DNA of 64,000 bases from Bradyrhizobium japonicum USDA 6 (lineage in GTDB: Bacteria > Pseudomonadota > Alphaproteobacteria > Rhizobiales > Xanthobacteraceae): the NCBI RefSeq assembly GCF_000284375.1, contig NC_017249.1:124001-188000 (forward strand). Reading direction: 5' to 3'. Shown piece by piece: positions 8,240 through 16,463 of this stretch. The translations under genes were made by a program, and so were the position numbers. Numbering within the stretch: position 1 is the first letter of the stretch; every line of letters starts with the position of its first letter. The notes under the pieces are model-generated. The model saw nothing but the letters and a program-made list of their open reading frames with translations. It was not told where the DNA came from and searched no databases.

Positions 8240-9757
8240 TTATTCGGCGTGCGCCCGCGCCTTCGCCGGCCGAATCCGGAAGGCGCGCCCTTCCTTCATC
8301 CACGCCGCGCGCTCGTCGCGCAACAGGGTGCGGCGAACTTTTCCGGAATCATCGCGCGGCGGGGCGCTGACGATCTCGAAGCTCTCGGGGTGCTTGTAGC
8401 GGCTCAGCCTGTCCTTCAAGAAGTCCGCCATGCCGTCGGCGATGGCCTGGCCGTCCGCGTCCGGCTCCGGCTCGATGATGGCGTGCACGCGCTGGCCCAA
8501 TTCCGGATCGGGCAATCCCACCACCACGCAGGACCGCACACCTGGCGACTCGGAGACCGCGGCCTCGACCTCGGCCGGATAGATGTTGGCGCCGCCGCGC
8601 AGCACCATGTCGGCGAGACGGTCGCCGAGATAGAGATAGCCTTCCGCGTCCAGCCGACCGATATCGCCGAGCGACTCCCAGCCGTCCGCGCGGCGCTTCG
8701 GCGCGGCGCCGAGATAGTGATAGGTGGCGTCCTCGCCGTCATTGTTGAGGAAATAGATCTCGCCGGTCTCGCCGGGCGCGACGTCGTTGCCGTCCTCGCC
8801 GACGATGCGCAAGCGCGCCATCTCGCCGATCTTGCCGACCGAGCCCTTGTGGGTCAGCCATTCCGTGCCTGATATGATGCACGAGCCCTGCCGCTCGGTG
8901 CCGCCATAGAGCTCCCAGACCCGCTCAGGCCCGAGCCAGGCGATCCAGTTCTCCTTCAGCCAGGGCGGCATCGGAGCTGCCATGTGGAACACGGTCTGGA
9001 GGCTCGACACGTCATAAGAGTTGCGCACGCTCTCCGGCAACGCCCAGATCCGGTGCATCATGGTCGGCACGAAATTGACCCATTGCACGCGCTCGCGCGC
9101 GATCTGGCGCAGCGTTTCCTCGGCATCGAACTTGACGAGGCCGGTGAGCTGGCCGCCGGTGAACAGCGCGTAGTGCGACACGATGAACGGCGCATTGTGG
9201 TAGAGCGGACCGGGATTGAGCAGCGAAACGCCGAAGGGAATGTTGAGCGGTGGCGCGGCGACCGTGTCGGTCACTGCTGGCTGATGATCGAGGATCACCT
9301 TTGGCCGGCCGGTCGAGCCGCCGCTGGTCATGGCTTTCCAGTAACGGGCCACCGGCGGATCGAGCGGCTCGTCCGAAAAACCTTCCGGCACGAAATCCGC
9401 CGGCAGGCGGTTCGGCGCGTTCCAGTCGGCCTCGCCGCCGACCACCAGCGCGGGCTTCAGGATGTCGAGCACCGCAGCGGCTTCGCCGCGCGGCAGCCGC
9501 CACGACAGCGACGTCGGCGTCGCTCCGCACTTCCATACCGCAAACGAGGTCTCGAAGAACGCGTTGCCGTTAGGCAAGCCGATTGCGACAAAGTCGCCGG
9601 GCTTGACGCCCTTGGCCATGAACGCTCGCGCGCGCCGATTGGCGCCGCGTTCGAGCTCGTCCCATGTCAGCGTATCCTGCCCGTGGCGGACGGCGATCGT
9701 GCCTTGCGGTTTGCGTTGAGCGTACCAGCGAGGCACGTCGGACAGGGGTAGCAGCAT
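8240..9757 (-). CDS. AMP-forming acyl-CoA synthetase (class I adenylate-forming)
   Basis: A 505-residue ANL-family ligase that would activate a carboxylic acid via an acyl-adenylate to its CoA thioester. The P-loop TSGGSTGRPKV lies at about residues 144-154 and the YGGTERQG motif at about 285. The hinge follows, with GGANIYPAEVEAAV, and the C-terminal DDSGKVRRTLLRD holds the catalytic Lys. It is most like ligases grouped with bile-acid or fatty-acid CoA ligases; the substrate is not determined. It is the first gene of the four-gene operon running to 6175 and so probably performs the entry step. Confidence 0.9.
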   Translation of the reverse strand: MLLPLSDVPRWYAQRKPQGTIAVRHGQDTLTWDELERGANRRARAFMAKGVKPGDFVAIGLPNGNAFFETSFAVWKCGATPTSLSWRLPRGEAAAVLDILKPALVVGGEADWNAPNRLPADFVPEGFSDEPLDPPVARYWKAMTSGGSTGRPKVILDHQPAVTDTVAAPPLNIPFGVSLLNPGPLYHNAPFIVSHYALFTGGQLTGLVKFDAEETLRQIARERVQWVNFVPTMMHRIWALPESVRNSYDVSSLQTVFHMAAPMPPWLKENWIAWLGPERVWELYGGTERQGSCIISGTEWLTHKGSVGKIGEMARLRIVGEDGNDVAPGETGEIYFLNNDGEDATYHYLGAAPKRRADGWESLGDIGRLDAEGYLYLGDRLADMVLRGGANIYPAEVEAAVSESPGVRSCVVVGLPDPELGQRVHAIIEPEPDADGQAIADGMADFLKDRLSRYKHPESFEIVSAPPRDDSGKVRRTLLRDERAAWMKEGRAFRIRPAKARAHAE

Positions 9758-9867
9758 CAGGCGTTTCCACTTCGTCTTCTTGGCGAAGTCTCAGGATGAG
9801 GCGTCGCGAGACGAAGTGTAACAGCCGGAGCCAAGCCTTCAAGGCATCTGCCTTCAAGACGTCCGCA

Positions 9868-10896
9868 TCAGCGCTCCGCCCCGCAGCCCGGAATATCGAA
9901 CAGCGCCGCGAGGCCGCATTTCGAGGTCAGCATCTTGTCGCCGTCATGGCCGACGCCGGCGACGTCCCAGACCCGGTGATTGGGCGTACCGCGGTCGCGC
10001 TTGGCCATCGCATCCGCATAAGCGTGGCCGCGGGCGTAGCGCGTGGGACCTTGCGCCTCGGCCATGCAGCTCTTGTCCAGCGCGGAATGCTTCGGATTGG
10101 TGTCGAGCGTGCCGAGCAGATAGATCACCTCGCGCTCGACGTAGCGCTGCTCCAGCGCTACCGGCGTTGCGTTCGCAAGATAGGGCGGACGCCCGTCCAT
10201 GCCGTATTTCCAGTTGTTGTAGCCCGGGCAGGATGCGGCGATCGCCGGCACGGGCCGCGTGTTGCTGAAATAAGCGTAGGAGGAGGGGTTGGCGACGACG
10301 TAGCGGACATCGATATGCTGGCGCGACAGCGCCACCTCGCCTTTGCCGGCGATCGCATAGCGTTGCGCGACCTGGCCACCGCCGGAATGGCCGGCGACGA
10401 CGACCTGCTTCAGATTCGGGAAGATACGCCGGTCCGAGAGTTTTACGAGGATCGCATCGAGCGCATCGAAGGATGAGACCGGATTCGGCGCCAGCGCGGC
10501 GTCGCCGCCCTCCCATCCCTCCAGCGACCAGCGCAGCGTATCCGCGGGCAGCTTGTGCGCGTCGATATCGATCTCCGCCAGAAACTGCGGGACGATCATC
10601 AGCGCGTTCTTGCCGTCGTCGCCCGCCGCAACCTGCGCAGTATGGGCCGACATGTAATATTCGTCGGCATTGCGCAGGCGTCCGTGCAGCAGGATGATGG
10701 CGCGCGAGATCGCCGGCAGCGGCAGCGACCAGTCGCTGGAGAGATAGAGCGGCAGCATTCCCTGGCCGCCGACCGAGAGCCGCGCGTCGGCAATCGCCCT
10801 CACCGGCTTGCGGTTGGGCGCTTCTTCGTCCGCTGCGAACGCATGGCTCGAAATGAACGCCAATGTGATTGCGGCGAGACGGGCCAACGCTCTCAT
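9868..10896 (-). CDS. secreted alpha/beta hydrolase
   Basis: A 342-residue exported hydrolase. Residues 1-21 (ALARLAAITLAFISSHAFA) are a signal peptide. IILLHGRLRNADEYY forms the oxyanion strand, VVVAGHSGGGQVAQRYA the nucleophile elbow with Ser, and the C-terminal VAGVGHDGDKM the catalytic His. Four or more cysteines (SCPGY, KSCMAE, KCGLA, PGCGAER) suggest disulfides in the periplasm. Substrate unknown. It is co-directional with the acyl-CoA ligase but 110 bp upstream of it, so it is probably a separate unit. Confidence 0.85.
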   Translation of the reverse strand: MRALARLAAITLAFISSHAFAADEEAPNRKPVRAIADARLSVGGQGMLPLYLSSDWSLPLPAISRAIILLHGRLRNADEYYMSAHTAQVAAGDDGKNALMIVPQFLAEIDIDAHKLPADTLRWSLEGWEGGDAALAPNPVSSFDALDAILVKLSDRRIFPNLKQVVVAGHSGGGQVAQRYAIAGKGEVALSRQHIDVRYVVANPSSYAYFSNTRPVPAIAASCPGYNNWKYGMDGRPPYLANATPVALEQRYVEREVIYLLGTLDTNPKHSALDKSCMAEAQGPTRYARGHAYADAMAKRDRGTPNHRVWDVAGVGHDGDKMLTSKCGLAALFDIPGCGAER

Positions 10897-11104
10897 GATG
10901 GATATTCCCCTTCGAACTCAAACCAATAAAAGTCTAAGCCGATCACGTGCCGCGCGGCTGTGACTCTCGCGCCACGTCAAGCAAAAATGTCAGCATTCCA
11001 GCCATGAAATTCCCGAGTTCCACGGGTGACAAGCCGGCGATAAAGGGGCAAAAATCGGACCCGACTCAGTTCGGGTTGAGTTTTGCAAGGAATGCTCTCG
11101 TAGA

Positions 11105-11752
11105 ATGTCGGACGTAGTTGCATCGCGTCGTGCGGCGCTTGTCGTTGCCGCAGCAGGATTTCTTCTGCTGACGCCGTTGCATGCCCACGCCCAATGGTGG
11201 AAGCGCGCGCCCGTCGATTTCGAGGAATGCGCCGACGCCGCCGAGAAGGCCGCGAACAAGACCGAGAAGACGGCTGCGCTTGCCGATTGCAACGCCAAGT
11301 TCGCCGGCCGCCGCAAGCCAGGCGGCGGCTATTCCTATTACGATTTCCTCCAGGACCGCACCTTCGACATCGCAGGTCCCAACCCGACGCCGGAGGAGCA
11401 GAAGAGGATAGACGAATCCTACACCGCCTACCTCGCCAATCAGCGCCGTAGCAATGAAGCGGCCCAAGCCGCCGCGCGCCAGCAACGCGAGCAGCGCGAG
11501 CAACAGGAACAGCAAGCGCGGCAGCAGCAGGTCGCACTGCGAACCGAGGTCGAGCGCGTGCCCGCCCCGGTCGCGCGCGTGCCTGTCCCGGTCGAGCGGC
11601 CGAAGGTGCAGCAGTCCGTCAGCCCGCGACCGAAGGGCGCACCCTGCACCAAGGGCTCGTTCTCCTGCGAATGGCCGCGGCTATCGGAAAGCTTGAGCGA
11701 TCTGAAGAAGCTGTTCACCCCGGCGCCAAGCAAGCCGGCGAAGAAGGGGTGA
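11105..11752 (+). CDS. hypothetical exported protein with Gln/Arg-rich coiled segment
   Basis: A 215-residue protein with an N-terminal signal peptide (AALVVAAAGFLLLTPLHAHAQ). A domain with two Cys (EECADAAEK, ADCNAKF) resembles small periplasmic Bradyrhizobium proteins of unknown function. Residues about 120-150 form a Gln/Arg/Glu-rich helix (RQQREQREQQEQQARQQQ), followed by a Val/Pro-rich linker and a C-terminal pair of cysteines in APCTKGSFSCEW. The helix and linker could span periplasm or bind a partner. No family name is recognised. Confidence 0.75.
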   Translation: MSDVVASRRAALVVAAAGFLLLTPLHAHAQWWKRAPVDFEECADAAEKAANKTEKTAALADCNAKFAGRRKPGGGYSYYDFLQDRTFDIAGPNPTPEEQKRIDESYTAYLANQRRSNEAAQAAARQQREQREQQEQQARQQQVALRTEVERVPAPVARVPVPVERPKVQQSVSPRPKGAPCTKGSFSCEWPRLSESLSDLKKLFTPAPSKPAKKG

Positions 11753-11766
11753 GCCACGGCTTCAGC

Positions 11767-11846
11767 CGTCATTGCGAGCGTAGCGAAGCAATCCAGAGTC
11801 TTTCCGCGGAGGGATTCTGGATTGCTTCGCTGCGCTCGCGATGACG
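11767..11846. repeat. palindromic intergenic repeat, family A copy 1
   Basis: An imperfect inverted repeat: the left arm begins CGTCATTGCGAGCG and includes GAAGCAATCCAGA; the right arm mirrors it as TCTGGATTGCTTCGC to CGCGATGACG. Similar elements lie at 14249, 20291 and 21785. It follows the stop of the Gln-rich protein and may also act as a terminator hairpin. Confidence 0.85.
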
Positions 11847-11874
11847 AGTTGGATGGATATTCGTGCCCCCATCC

Positions 11875-12090
11875 TCAGTTCGGATGCTTCTTCTTGACGC
11901 GCTTGGGTGCGGGCACCGATTGACTCCCCGGCGCCGTTGTCATCGGCGAACCACTTAACGCCTTGCGGCTCTCCTGCAACCGCCTGTCATAGCCGGGCGA
12001 GCTCACCACCGTTGGCGGCCTTGCATAGGCGAGCGTCGACGCGGCGCAGAGCGCGGCCAGCGCGAGCACAATCACCAGATAACGCCTCAT
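11875..12090 (-). CDS. small exported protein, 71 residues
   Basis: A short gene starting ATG at 12090 after GGGAGGAGCACCG, a strong ribosome binding site. The product has a signal peptide (RRYLVIVLALAALCAASTLAYA) and a basic Ser/Pro-rich mature part ending KRVKKKHPN. It starts 30 bp after the stop of the PanE-like gene and shares its direction, so the two may be co-transcribed. No function can be proposed. The clear start signal and signal peptide support it as real despite its size. Confidence 0.65.
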   Translation of the reverse strand: MRRYLVIVLALAALCAASTLAYARPPTVVSSPGYDRRLQESRKALSGSPMTTAPGSQSVPAPKRVKKKHPN

Positions 12091-12119
12091 CGGTGCTCCT
12101 CCCGCCGCCCGGCTCGCAC

Positions 12120-13127
12120 TCAGGCCGCTCCGCGGATCTGCCGCGGCGTCAGTCGCGGCGGACCATTGCCTGCCGCCTCGGCCTGCTTGATCAGCGCAAC
12201 AATGCGGCGCATCAGCGGCACATCGACGTTGTTCTGCTCGGCGAGTGCGATGACTGCGCCCTGGAGATAGTCGATCTCGGTCTTGCGGCCCTGCTTCAGG
12301 TCCTGCCACATCGAGGAACGCGCCTCGGGATCGATCTTCATCGTGCGTCCCAGGATCGCATTGAAGATCACATCGGGCAGCCTCAGCAGGGTCGGCGTCC
12401 ACCTCAGCGGGATCGGCGTCGCCGAGACCGGCGTGATGCCGGCGGCCGTCATCGCAGCCACGCCTTCGGCCATCTGGTCGGCGAACAGTTTTCGCCAGTC
12501 GCGGTTCGCCAGTTGCGCGGCGAGCGGCATGTCGGACAGCGCGCTGAGCGCATTGTTCAAATTGATGATCAGCTTGCCCCATTGCACGTCGGTGATGTCA
12601 CGGCTTGCGCGCACGGCGAGGCCGGGCACCGACAGCGCTGCGGCCGTATTCGCCTCATCCGCGCCGACATGGATGTCGCCGGACGTCGAGCGGTGGAAGC
12701 GTCCCTCGCCCATCGCGATCACGTTGAACGGCACCATGCCGGCGAGCACGCGCCGGCCGCCGAGCCGCTCGCGCAGAACCGCGACATTGCTGACGCCGTT
12801 TTGCAGGGAGACGATGACGGCGTCCTGCGGCGCGTGCCGGGCTATCTGGTCCGCGACATCGGCGGTGTCGGCGCTCTTCACCGTGACCAGCACGATGCCG
12901 GCGTTGTGGAAGATCGCGGGATCCTCCGACAGCGCGAGCTGGCCCGCGCCGAGCTTCTGCTCGGAGCCGTCGAAATCGGTCAGCCGCAGGCCGAACCGCT
13001 CGATCTCGGTTTTGACCCGCGGCCGCACCAGCAGCGCGACGCGATGCCCTCCGGCCGCCAGCAGGCCTCCGACGAAACAGCCGATGGCGCCCGCGCCGGC
13101 CACCACGATCGGTCGATCCGCAACCAC
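12120..13127 (-). CDS. 2-dehydropantoate 2-reductase family (ApbA/PanE)
   Basis: A 335-residue ketopantoate-reductase-like protein. The N-terminal Rossmann motif is IVVAGAGAIGCFVGG, followed by VKSADTADVADQI and the SLQNGVSNVAVLRE segment that includes the family's conserved Asn; the conserved catalytic Lys falls in WGKLIINLNNALS. PanE reduces ketopantoate to pantoate for CoA synthesis, but many alphaproteobacterial paralogs have other 2-ketoacid substrates. The length is slightly above the usual ~300. The start is GTG at 13127. True panE identity is uncertain. Confidence 0.85.
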   Translation of the reverse strand: MVADRPIVVAGAGAIGCFVGGLLAAGGHRVALLVRPRVKTEIERFGLRLTDFDGSEQKLGAGQLALSEDPAIFHNAGIVLVTVKSADTADVADQIARHAPQDAVIVSLQNGVSNVAVLRERLGGRRVLAGMVPFNVIAMGEGRFHRSTSGDIHVGADEANTAAALSVPGLAVRASRDITDVQWGKLIINLNNALSALSDMPLAAQLANRDWRKLFADQMAEGVAAMTAAGITPVSATPIPLRWTPTLLRLPDVIFNAILGRTMKIDPEARSSMWQDLKQGRKTEIDYLQGAVIALAEQNNVDVPLMRRIVALIKQAEAAGNGPPRLTPRQIRGAA

Positions 13128-13292
13128 CTGACCTTGCTCCCTTCAATGACCCGCCCTCGATAGCAGAGGCAACGTCGGCTGCCCATTGGTTGCAGTGCAT
13201 TCGCCTTGTAACCGTCATGAGAGCCTCATATGTTTTTGCCCCGGGGGGCTGTCACCGGCGAGAACTCGCCGACGAGAACGAAGGAGAGCACC

Positions 13293-13895
13293 ATGGGTCT
13301 ACTCGACGTCCTCAACGGCATGCAGAACGGCCCCCGCGGCCCGAGCACGCCCAGCTCTGAGCAATCCTCCGGCGGCATGTCGCCAATGACCATGGCGCTG
13401 CTCGGCCTGATCGCCTGGAAGGCGTTCAAGCATCTGACGGCAGGCCAGCCCGACGCGGCGCCGGCGCCGCAGCAGCGCTCGCCGCTGCCGCCTCCGACGC
13501 CTGTCAATACGGGCAGCAGTGCTGTTCCCGGCGGCCCCGGTGGTAGCGGCGGCCTCAGCGACCTGCTCAAGGGCGGCCTCGGCGGCCTGCTCGCGGGCGG
13601 CGCCGCCGGCACCGTGCTGAGCGGCGGCCTCGGCGATCTCCTCAACCAGCTTCAGCAGGGCGGCCACGGCGAGGCCGCGAATTCCTGGGTCGGCAAGGGC
13701 GAGAACAAGGCGATTGCGCCCGGCGATCTCGCCAGCGCCCTCGGCGCCGACCAGATCCAAAGCCTGTCCGCCCAGAGCGGCCTGTCGCGCGACGAGTTGC
13801 TCTCCGGCCTCAGCCAGTATCTGCCACAGGTGATCGACCACCTGACGCCGGACGGACGGCTGCCGACCGAGAGCGAGCTCTCGGGCAGACTCTAA
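13293..13895 (+). CDS. YidB-family protein (DUF937)
   Basis: A 200-residue protein beginning MGLLDVLNGMQNG with a hydrophobic MALLGLIAWKAFK stretch, a Pro/Gly-rich linker with Gly-Gly-Leu repeats, and a C-terminal YidB domain. That domain shows NSWVGKGENKAIAPGDLASALG and LSQYLPQVIDHLTPDGRLP. YidB proteins are abundant bacterial proteins of unknown role. The ATG at 13293 follows AAGGAGAGCACC, an excellent ribosome binding site. It is followed 43 bp later by a YeaQ-type gene in the same direction, a pair suggesting stress expression. Confidence 0.9.
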   Translation: MGLLDVLNGMQNGPRGPSTPSSEQSSGGMSPMTMALLGLIAWKAFKHLTAGQPDAAPAPQQRSPLPPPTPVNTGSSAVPGGPGGSGGLSDLLKGGLGGLLAGGAAGTVLSGGLGDLLNQLQQGGHGEAANSWVGKGENKAIAPGDLASALGADQIQSLSAQSGLSRDELLSGLSQYLPQVIDHLTPDGRLPTESELSGRL

Positions 13896-13937
13896 TCGAA
13901 CCTTGATCTACCCGTTCTCGGGAAGGGGAGCACTGAC

Positions 13938-14210
13938 ATGAGCATGGGCGGCCTGTTGTGGATCATCGTCGTCGGCTTCGTCGCCGGCCTTATCGCGCGC
14001 TGGCTGGCGCCGGGACCGAACAACCCGAGCGGCTTCATCCTCACCACCATCCTGGGCATTGCAGGTGCGTTTCTCGCCACCTTCGTCGGACAGGCGATCG
14101 GGCACTACAGCCCAGACCAGGGCGCCGGCTTCATCATGGCCACGATCGGCGCGGTGGTGGTGCTGTTCATCTGGCACCGGCTGGTCGCGAGCGGCGTGAT
14201 AAAAGGGTAG
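13938..14210 (+). CDS. GlsB/YeaQ/YmgE-family stress-response membrane protein
   Basis: A 90-residue inner-membrane protein with three predicted membrane helices: WIIVVGFVAGLIARWLAPG, FILTTILGIAGAFLATFVG and FIMATIGAVVVLFIWHRLV. The first helix motif and the GP/N-rich loop are typical of the transglycosylase-associated family, which is linked to envelope and acid stress but biochemically undefined. It lies directly downstream of the YidB gene. The ribosome binding site is AAGGGGAGCACTGAC. Confidence 0.9.
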   Translation: MSMGGLLWIIVVGFVAGLIARWLAPGPNNPSGFILTTILGIAGAFLATFVGQAIGHYSPDQGAGFIMATIGAVVVLFIWHRLVASGVIKG

Positions 14211-14248
14211 CGGTGCGGGACGTCGCGCACGACGCTGCCCTCGCACTC

Positions 14249-14335
14249 CGTCATTGCGAGGAGCCCTTGCGACGAAGCAATCCAGACTGTCCGCGCGGAC
14301 GCTCTCTGGATTGCTTCGCTTCGCTCGCAATGACG
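14249..14335. repeat. palindromic intergenic repeat, family A copy 2
   Basis: The arms CGTCATTGCGAGGAG and GAAGCAATCCAGA are mirrored by CTCTGGATTGCTTCGC and TCGCAATGACG. It fills the gap between the convergent YeaQ and SDR genes and can form a long hairpin that may end both transcripts. Confidence 0.85.
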
Positions 14336-14337
14336 AA

Positions 14338-15123
14338 TTAAGTAATCAAATGCATGCCCGCATCCATGCGCACGACCTCGCCGGTCATGTTGCTCGACGC
14401 CGGCGTCGCCAGGAAGCAGACGAGCTGCGCGATGTCATTGGCGGATGAAGCGACCTTCAGCGGCACCTTCGCCACCACGCTGTCGCGCACCTGCTTGGCG
14501 CCGGCCTCGCCGCGGCCCTTGGTGAACCAGGGCGTATCGATATAGCCGGGACACACCGTGTTGACGCGGATCAGCGGCGCCAGTGCACGTGACAGCGACA
14601 ACGTCATCGTGTTGAGCGCGCCCTTGCTCGCGGCATAGGCGATCGACGAGCCGACGCCGCTGATGCCGGCAACCGAGGACACGTTGACCACGGCGGACGG
14701 CCGCTCCGAAGCCTTCGCCCCGGCCTCGAGCAGGCTGCGCGCCGCGCGCACCATCTGGAACGGGCCAATCGTGTTGATGCCGTACAAGCGCTGGAAATCT
14801 TCGGCCGACAATCCATCGAGATCGGCATGCGCGACATGCTTGGTGATGCCGGCATTGTTGACGAGCACGTCGAGCCGGCCCCAGCCGCTGGCTGCCGCGA
14901 CGATCTTGCGGCAATCCTCGTCGCGCGAGACGTCGCCCTGCGCGACCAGCACTTCCGCCGCGCCTGCCTTGCGGCACAGTTCGGCCGTGGCCTCGGCTTC
15001 CTTCTGGCTCGAGGAATAGTTGATGACGAGCCGCGCCCCGCTCCGCGCGAGAATTTCCGCGGTCGCTGCACCAAGTCCAGATGCGGACCCCGTCACGATT
15101 GCGCACAAGCCGTCTTTTGCCAT
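14338..15123 (-). CDS. short-chain dehydrogenase/reductase (FabG-like)
   Basis: A 261-residue classical SDR. It has the cofactor-binding motif TGSASGLG, the NNAG motif (VLVNNAGITKH), the active-site Ser region VNVSSVAGIS and YAASKGAL, the catalytic Tyr-x3-Lys. The end, MTGEVVRMDAG, is typical of 3-hydroxyacyl-CoA/ACP dehydrogenases. The ATG at 15123 is chosen because the coding match begins MAKDGLCAIVTG. It is divergent from the acyl-CoA dehydrogenase/enoyl-CoA hydratase operon at 15384, and a shared operator candidate lies between them, so it likely does the 3-hydroxyacyl-CoA oxidation of that pathway. Confidence 0.9.
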   Translation of the reverse strand: MAKDGLCAIVTGSASGLGAATAEILARSGARLVINYSSSQKEAEATAELCRKAGAAEVLVAQGDVSRDEDCRKIVAAASGWGRLDVLVNNAGITKHVAHADLDGLSAEDFQRLYGINTIGPFQMVRAARSLLEAGAKASERPSAVVNVSSVAGISGVGSSIAYAASKGALNTMTLSLSRALAPLIRVNTVCPGYIDTPWFTKGRGEAGAKQVRDSVVAKVPLKVASSANDIAQLVCFLATPASSNMTGEVVRMDAGMHLIT

Positions 15124-15209
15124 CCGGATTTCCTTCCCCTTGATTGAATGCAAGCCTTGAGCAGCTGGCCCTGTTTAGCGAGTTTGCCGCGCCCTGCAAA
15201 TCGAGCAAA

Positions 15210-15224
15210 CTCCGCTAAGCGGAA
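15210..15224. promoter_or_regulatory. inverted-repeat operator candidate (CCGC-TAA-GCGG)
   Basis: TCCGC and GCGGA arms around TAA, within the divergent promoter region of the SDR and acyl-CoA dehydrogenase genes. The same architecture (TTCCGC-AAA-GCGGAA) occurs at 21744, upstream of the ABC binding protein gene. The shape resembles operators of IclR-type regulators; no such regulator is in the window. An imperfect inverted repeat (TTAGCGAGTTTGC / GCAAACTCCGCTAA, 15175-15219) overlaps it. Confidence 0.5.
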
Positions 15225-15383
15225 TTAGTCCATAGCAGCTCTTGCGCCCATGCCGGAGCCGCAGATGGGCCTGCGGTCAACGCTTGTCAGGGCCATGGCT
15301 TTTTCGGATCATCGGGCGCAAGAAGAGACCGCGCGCCGCGCCGACCGGGCGGACCGCGCCAATGGCAAAACACGGGGAACGCT

Positions 15384-16445
15384 GTGGCGGAGAGTGACAA
15401 TATCGTCGTCGAGACCGCGGAGAAAATCTTCGCCGACCTCGCCGATCCGCAGACCATCAACAACGACAAGAAGGGTTCGTGGCAGGCGCCGCTGTGGCAG
15501 GCGCTGAGCGAAGCCGGCTTGCCTTTGTCCTGGGTGCCCGACGATCTCGGCGGCTCCGGCGCCAGCCTTGCCGACGGTTTTGCGCTGCTGAATGCCGCCG
15601 GCCGCTTCGCAGTCGCGGTTCCCCTGGCCGAAACCATGCTCGCAGGCTGGCTGCTTGCGCAGGCGAAAATCGCCTCACCGGAAGGTGAGATGACGGTGCT
15701 GCCGGCCTCGCCGAAGGATCGCATCACGCTCGATGCCGACGGCGCGCTCTCCGGCCGCGCCCGCGGCGTGCCCTTTGCCAAGGCAGCGAAGCACTTTGCG
15801 GTGCTGGCGCACGGCAAGGATGGGATCTCGGTTGCCTTGGTCGAAGCGAGCAAGGGCCGGATCGAATCCGGACTCAACGTCGGCTACGACCACAGCGATA
15901 CCGTGACGCTCGACAAGGTCCAGCCCGTCACCGTCAAGCCCGCAAAGGGCCTTGACCAGACCACGCTCATGCTGATGGGCGGCGTCGCGCGCAGCCTTCA
16001 GATCGCGGGCGCGCTGGAAGCGATGCTCGACATCTCCGTGCGCTATTCCAACGAGCGCGTCGCGTTCGAGAAGAAGATCTCGAAGTTTCAGGCCGTGCAG
16101 CACAATCTCGCCCGCCTCGCCGGCGAATCCGCCGCGGCGCTCGCGGCCGCGACGTCGGCGGCCGATGCCATCGCGAACGCAAAATCATTCGACGACGAGG
16201 TCTACCTCGAAGCCGCCTCGGCAAAGATCCGCTGCGCGGAGGCCGCGGAAAAAGGCGGCGCCATCGCGCATCAGGTGCACGGCGCCATCGGCTTCACCAG
16301 CGAGCACATCCTGCACCGCTTTTCGCTGCGGGCGCTGGCCTGGCGCGACGATTTCGGTTCGGAGAGCCACTGGGCCGTCGAGCTCGGCAAGCTGGTGGCA
16401 AACCGCGGCGCCGACGAATTGTGGCCGCTCGTGGCTTCGCGCTGA
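15384..16445 (+). CDS. acyl-CoA dehydrogenase family protein, short partner subunit
   Basis: A 353-residue acyl-CoA dehydrogenase-fold protein starting at GTG. The N-terminal helical domain, with LSWVPDDLGGSGASLADGF, and the C-terminal domain, with EKKISKFQAVQHNLA and HQVHGAIGFTSEHILHRF, are clear. The middle beta domain is short and no convincing catalytic Glu is visible. Adjacent unequal acyl-CoA dehydrogenases occur as heteromeric alpha2beta2 enzymes in steroid side-chain degradation. With the next gene 18 bp away, this one may be the structural or FAD-sharing partner. Substrate unknown. Confidence 0.88.
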   Translation: MAESDNIVVETAEKIFADLADPQTINNDKKGSWQAPLWQALSEAGLPLSWVPDDLGGSGASLADGFALLNAAGRFAVAVPLAETMLAGWLLAQAKIASPEGEMTVLPASPKDRITLDADGALSGRARGVPFAKAAKHFAVLAHGKDGISVALVEASKGRIESGLNVGYDHSDTVTLDKVQPVTVKPAKGLDQTTLMLMGGVARSLQIAGALEAMLDISVRYSNERVAFEKKISKFQAVQHNLARLAGESAAALAAATSAADAIANAKSFDDEVYLEAASAKIRCAEAAEKGGAIAHQVHGAIGFTSEHILHRFSLRALAWRDDFGSESHWAVELGKLVANRGADELWPLVASR

Positions 16446-16463
16446 TCAGAGGACGAGACAACA

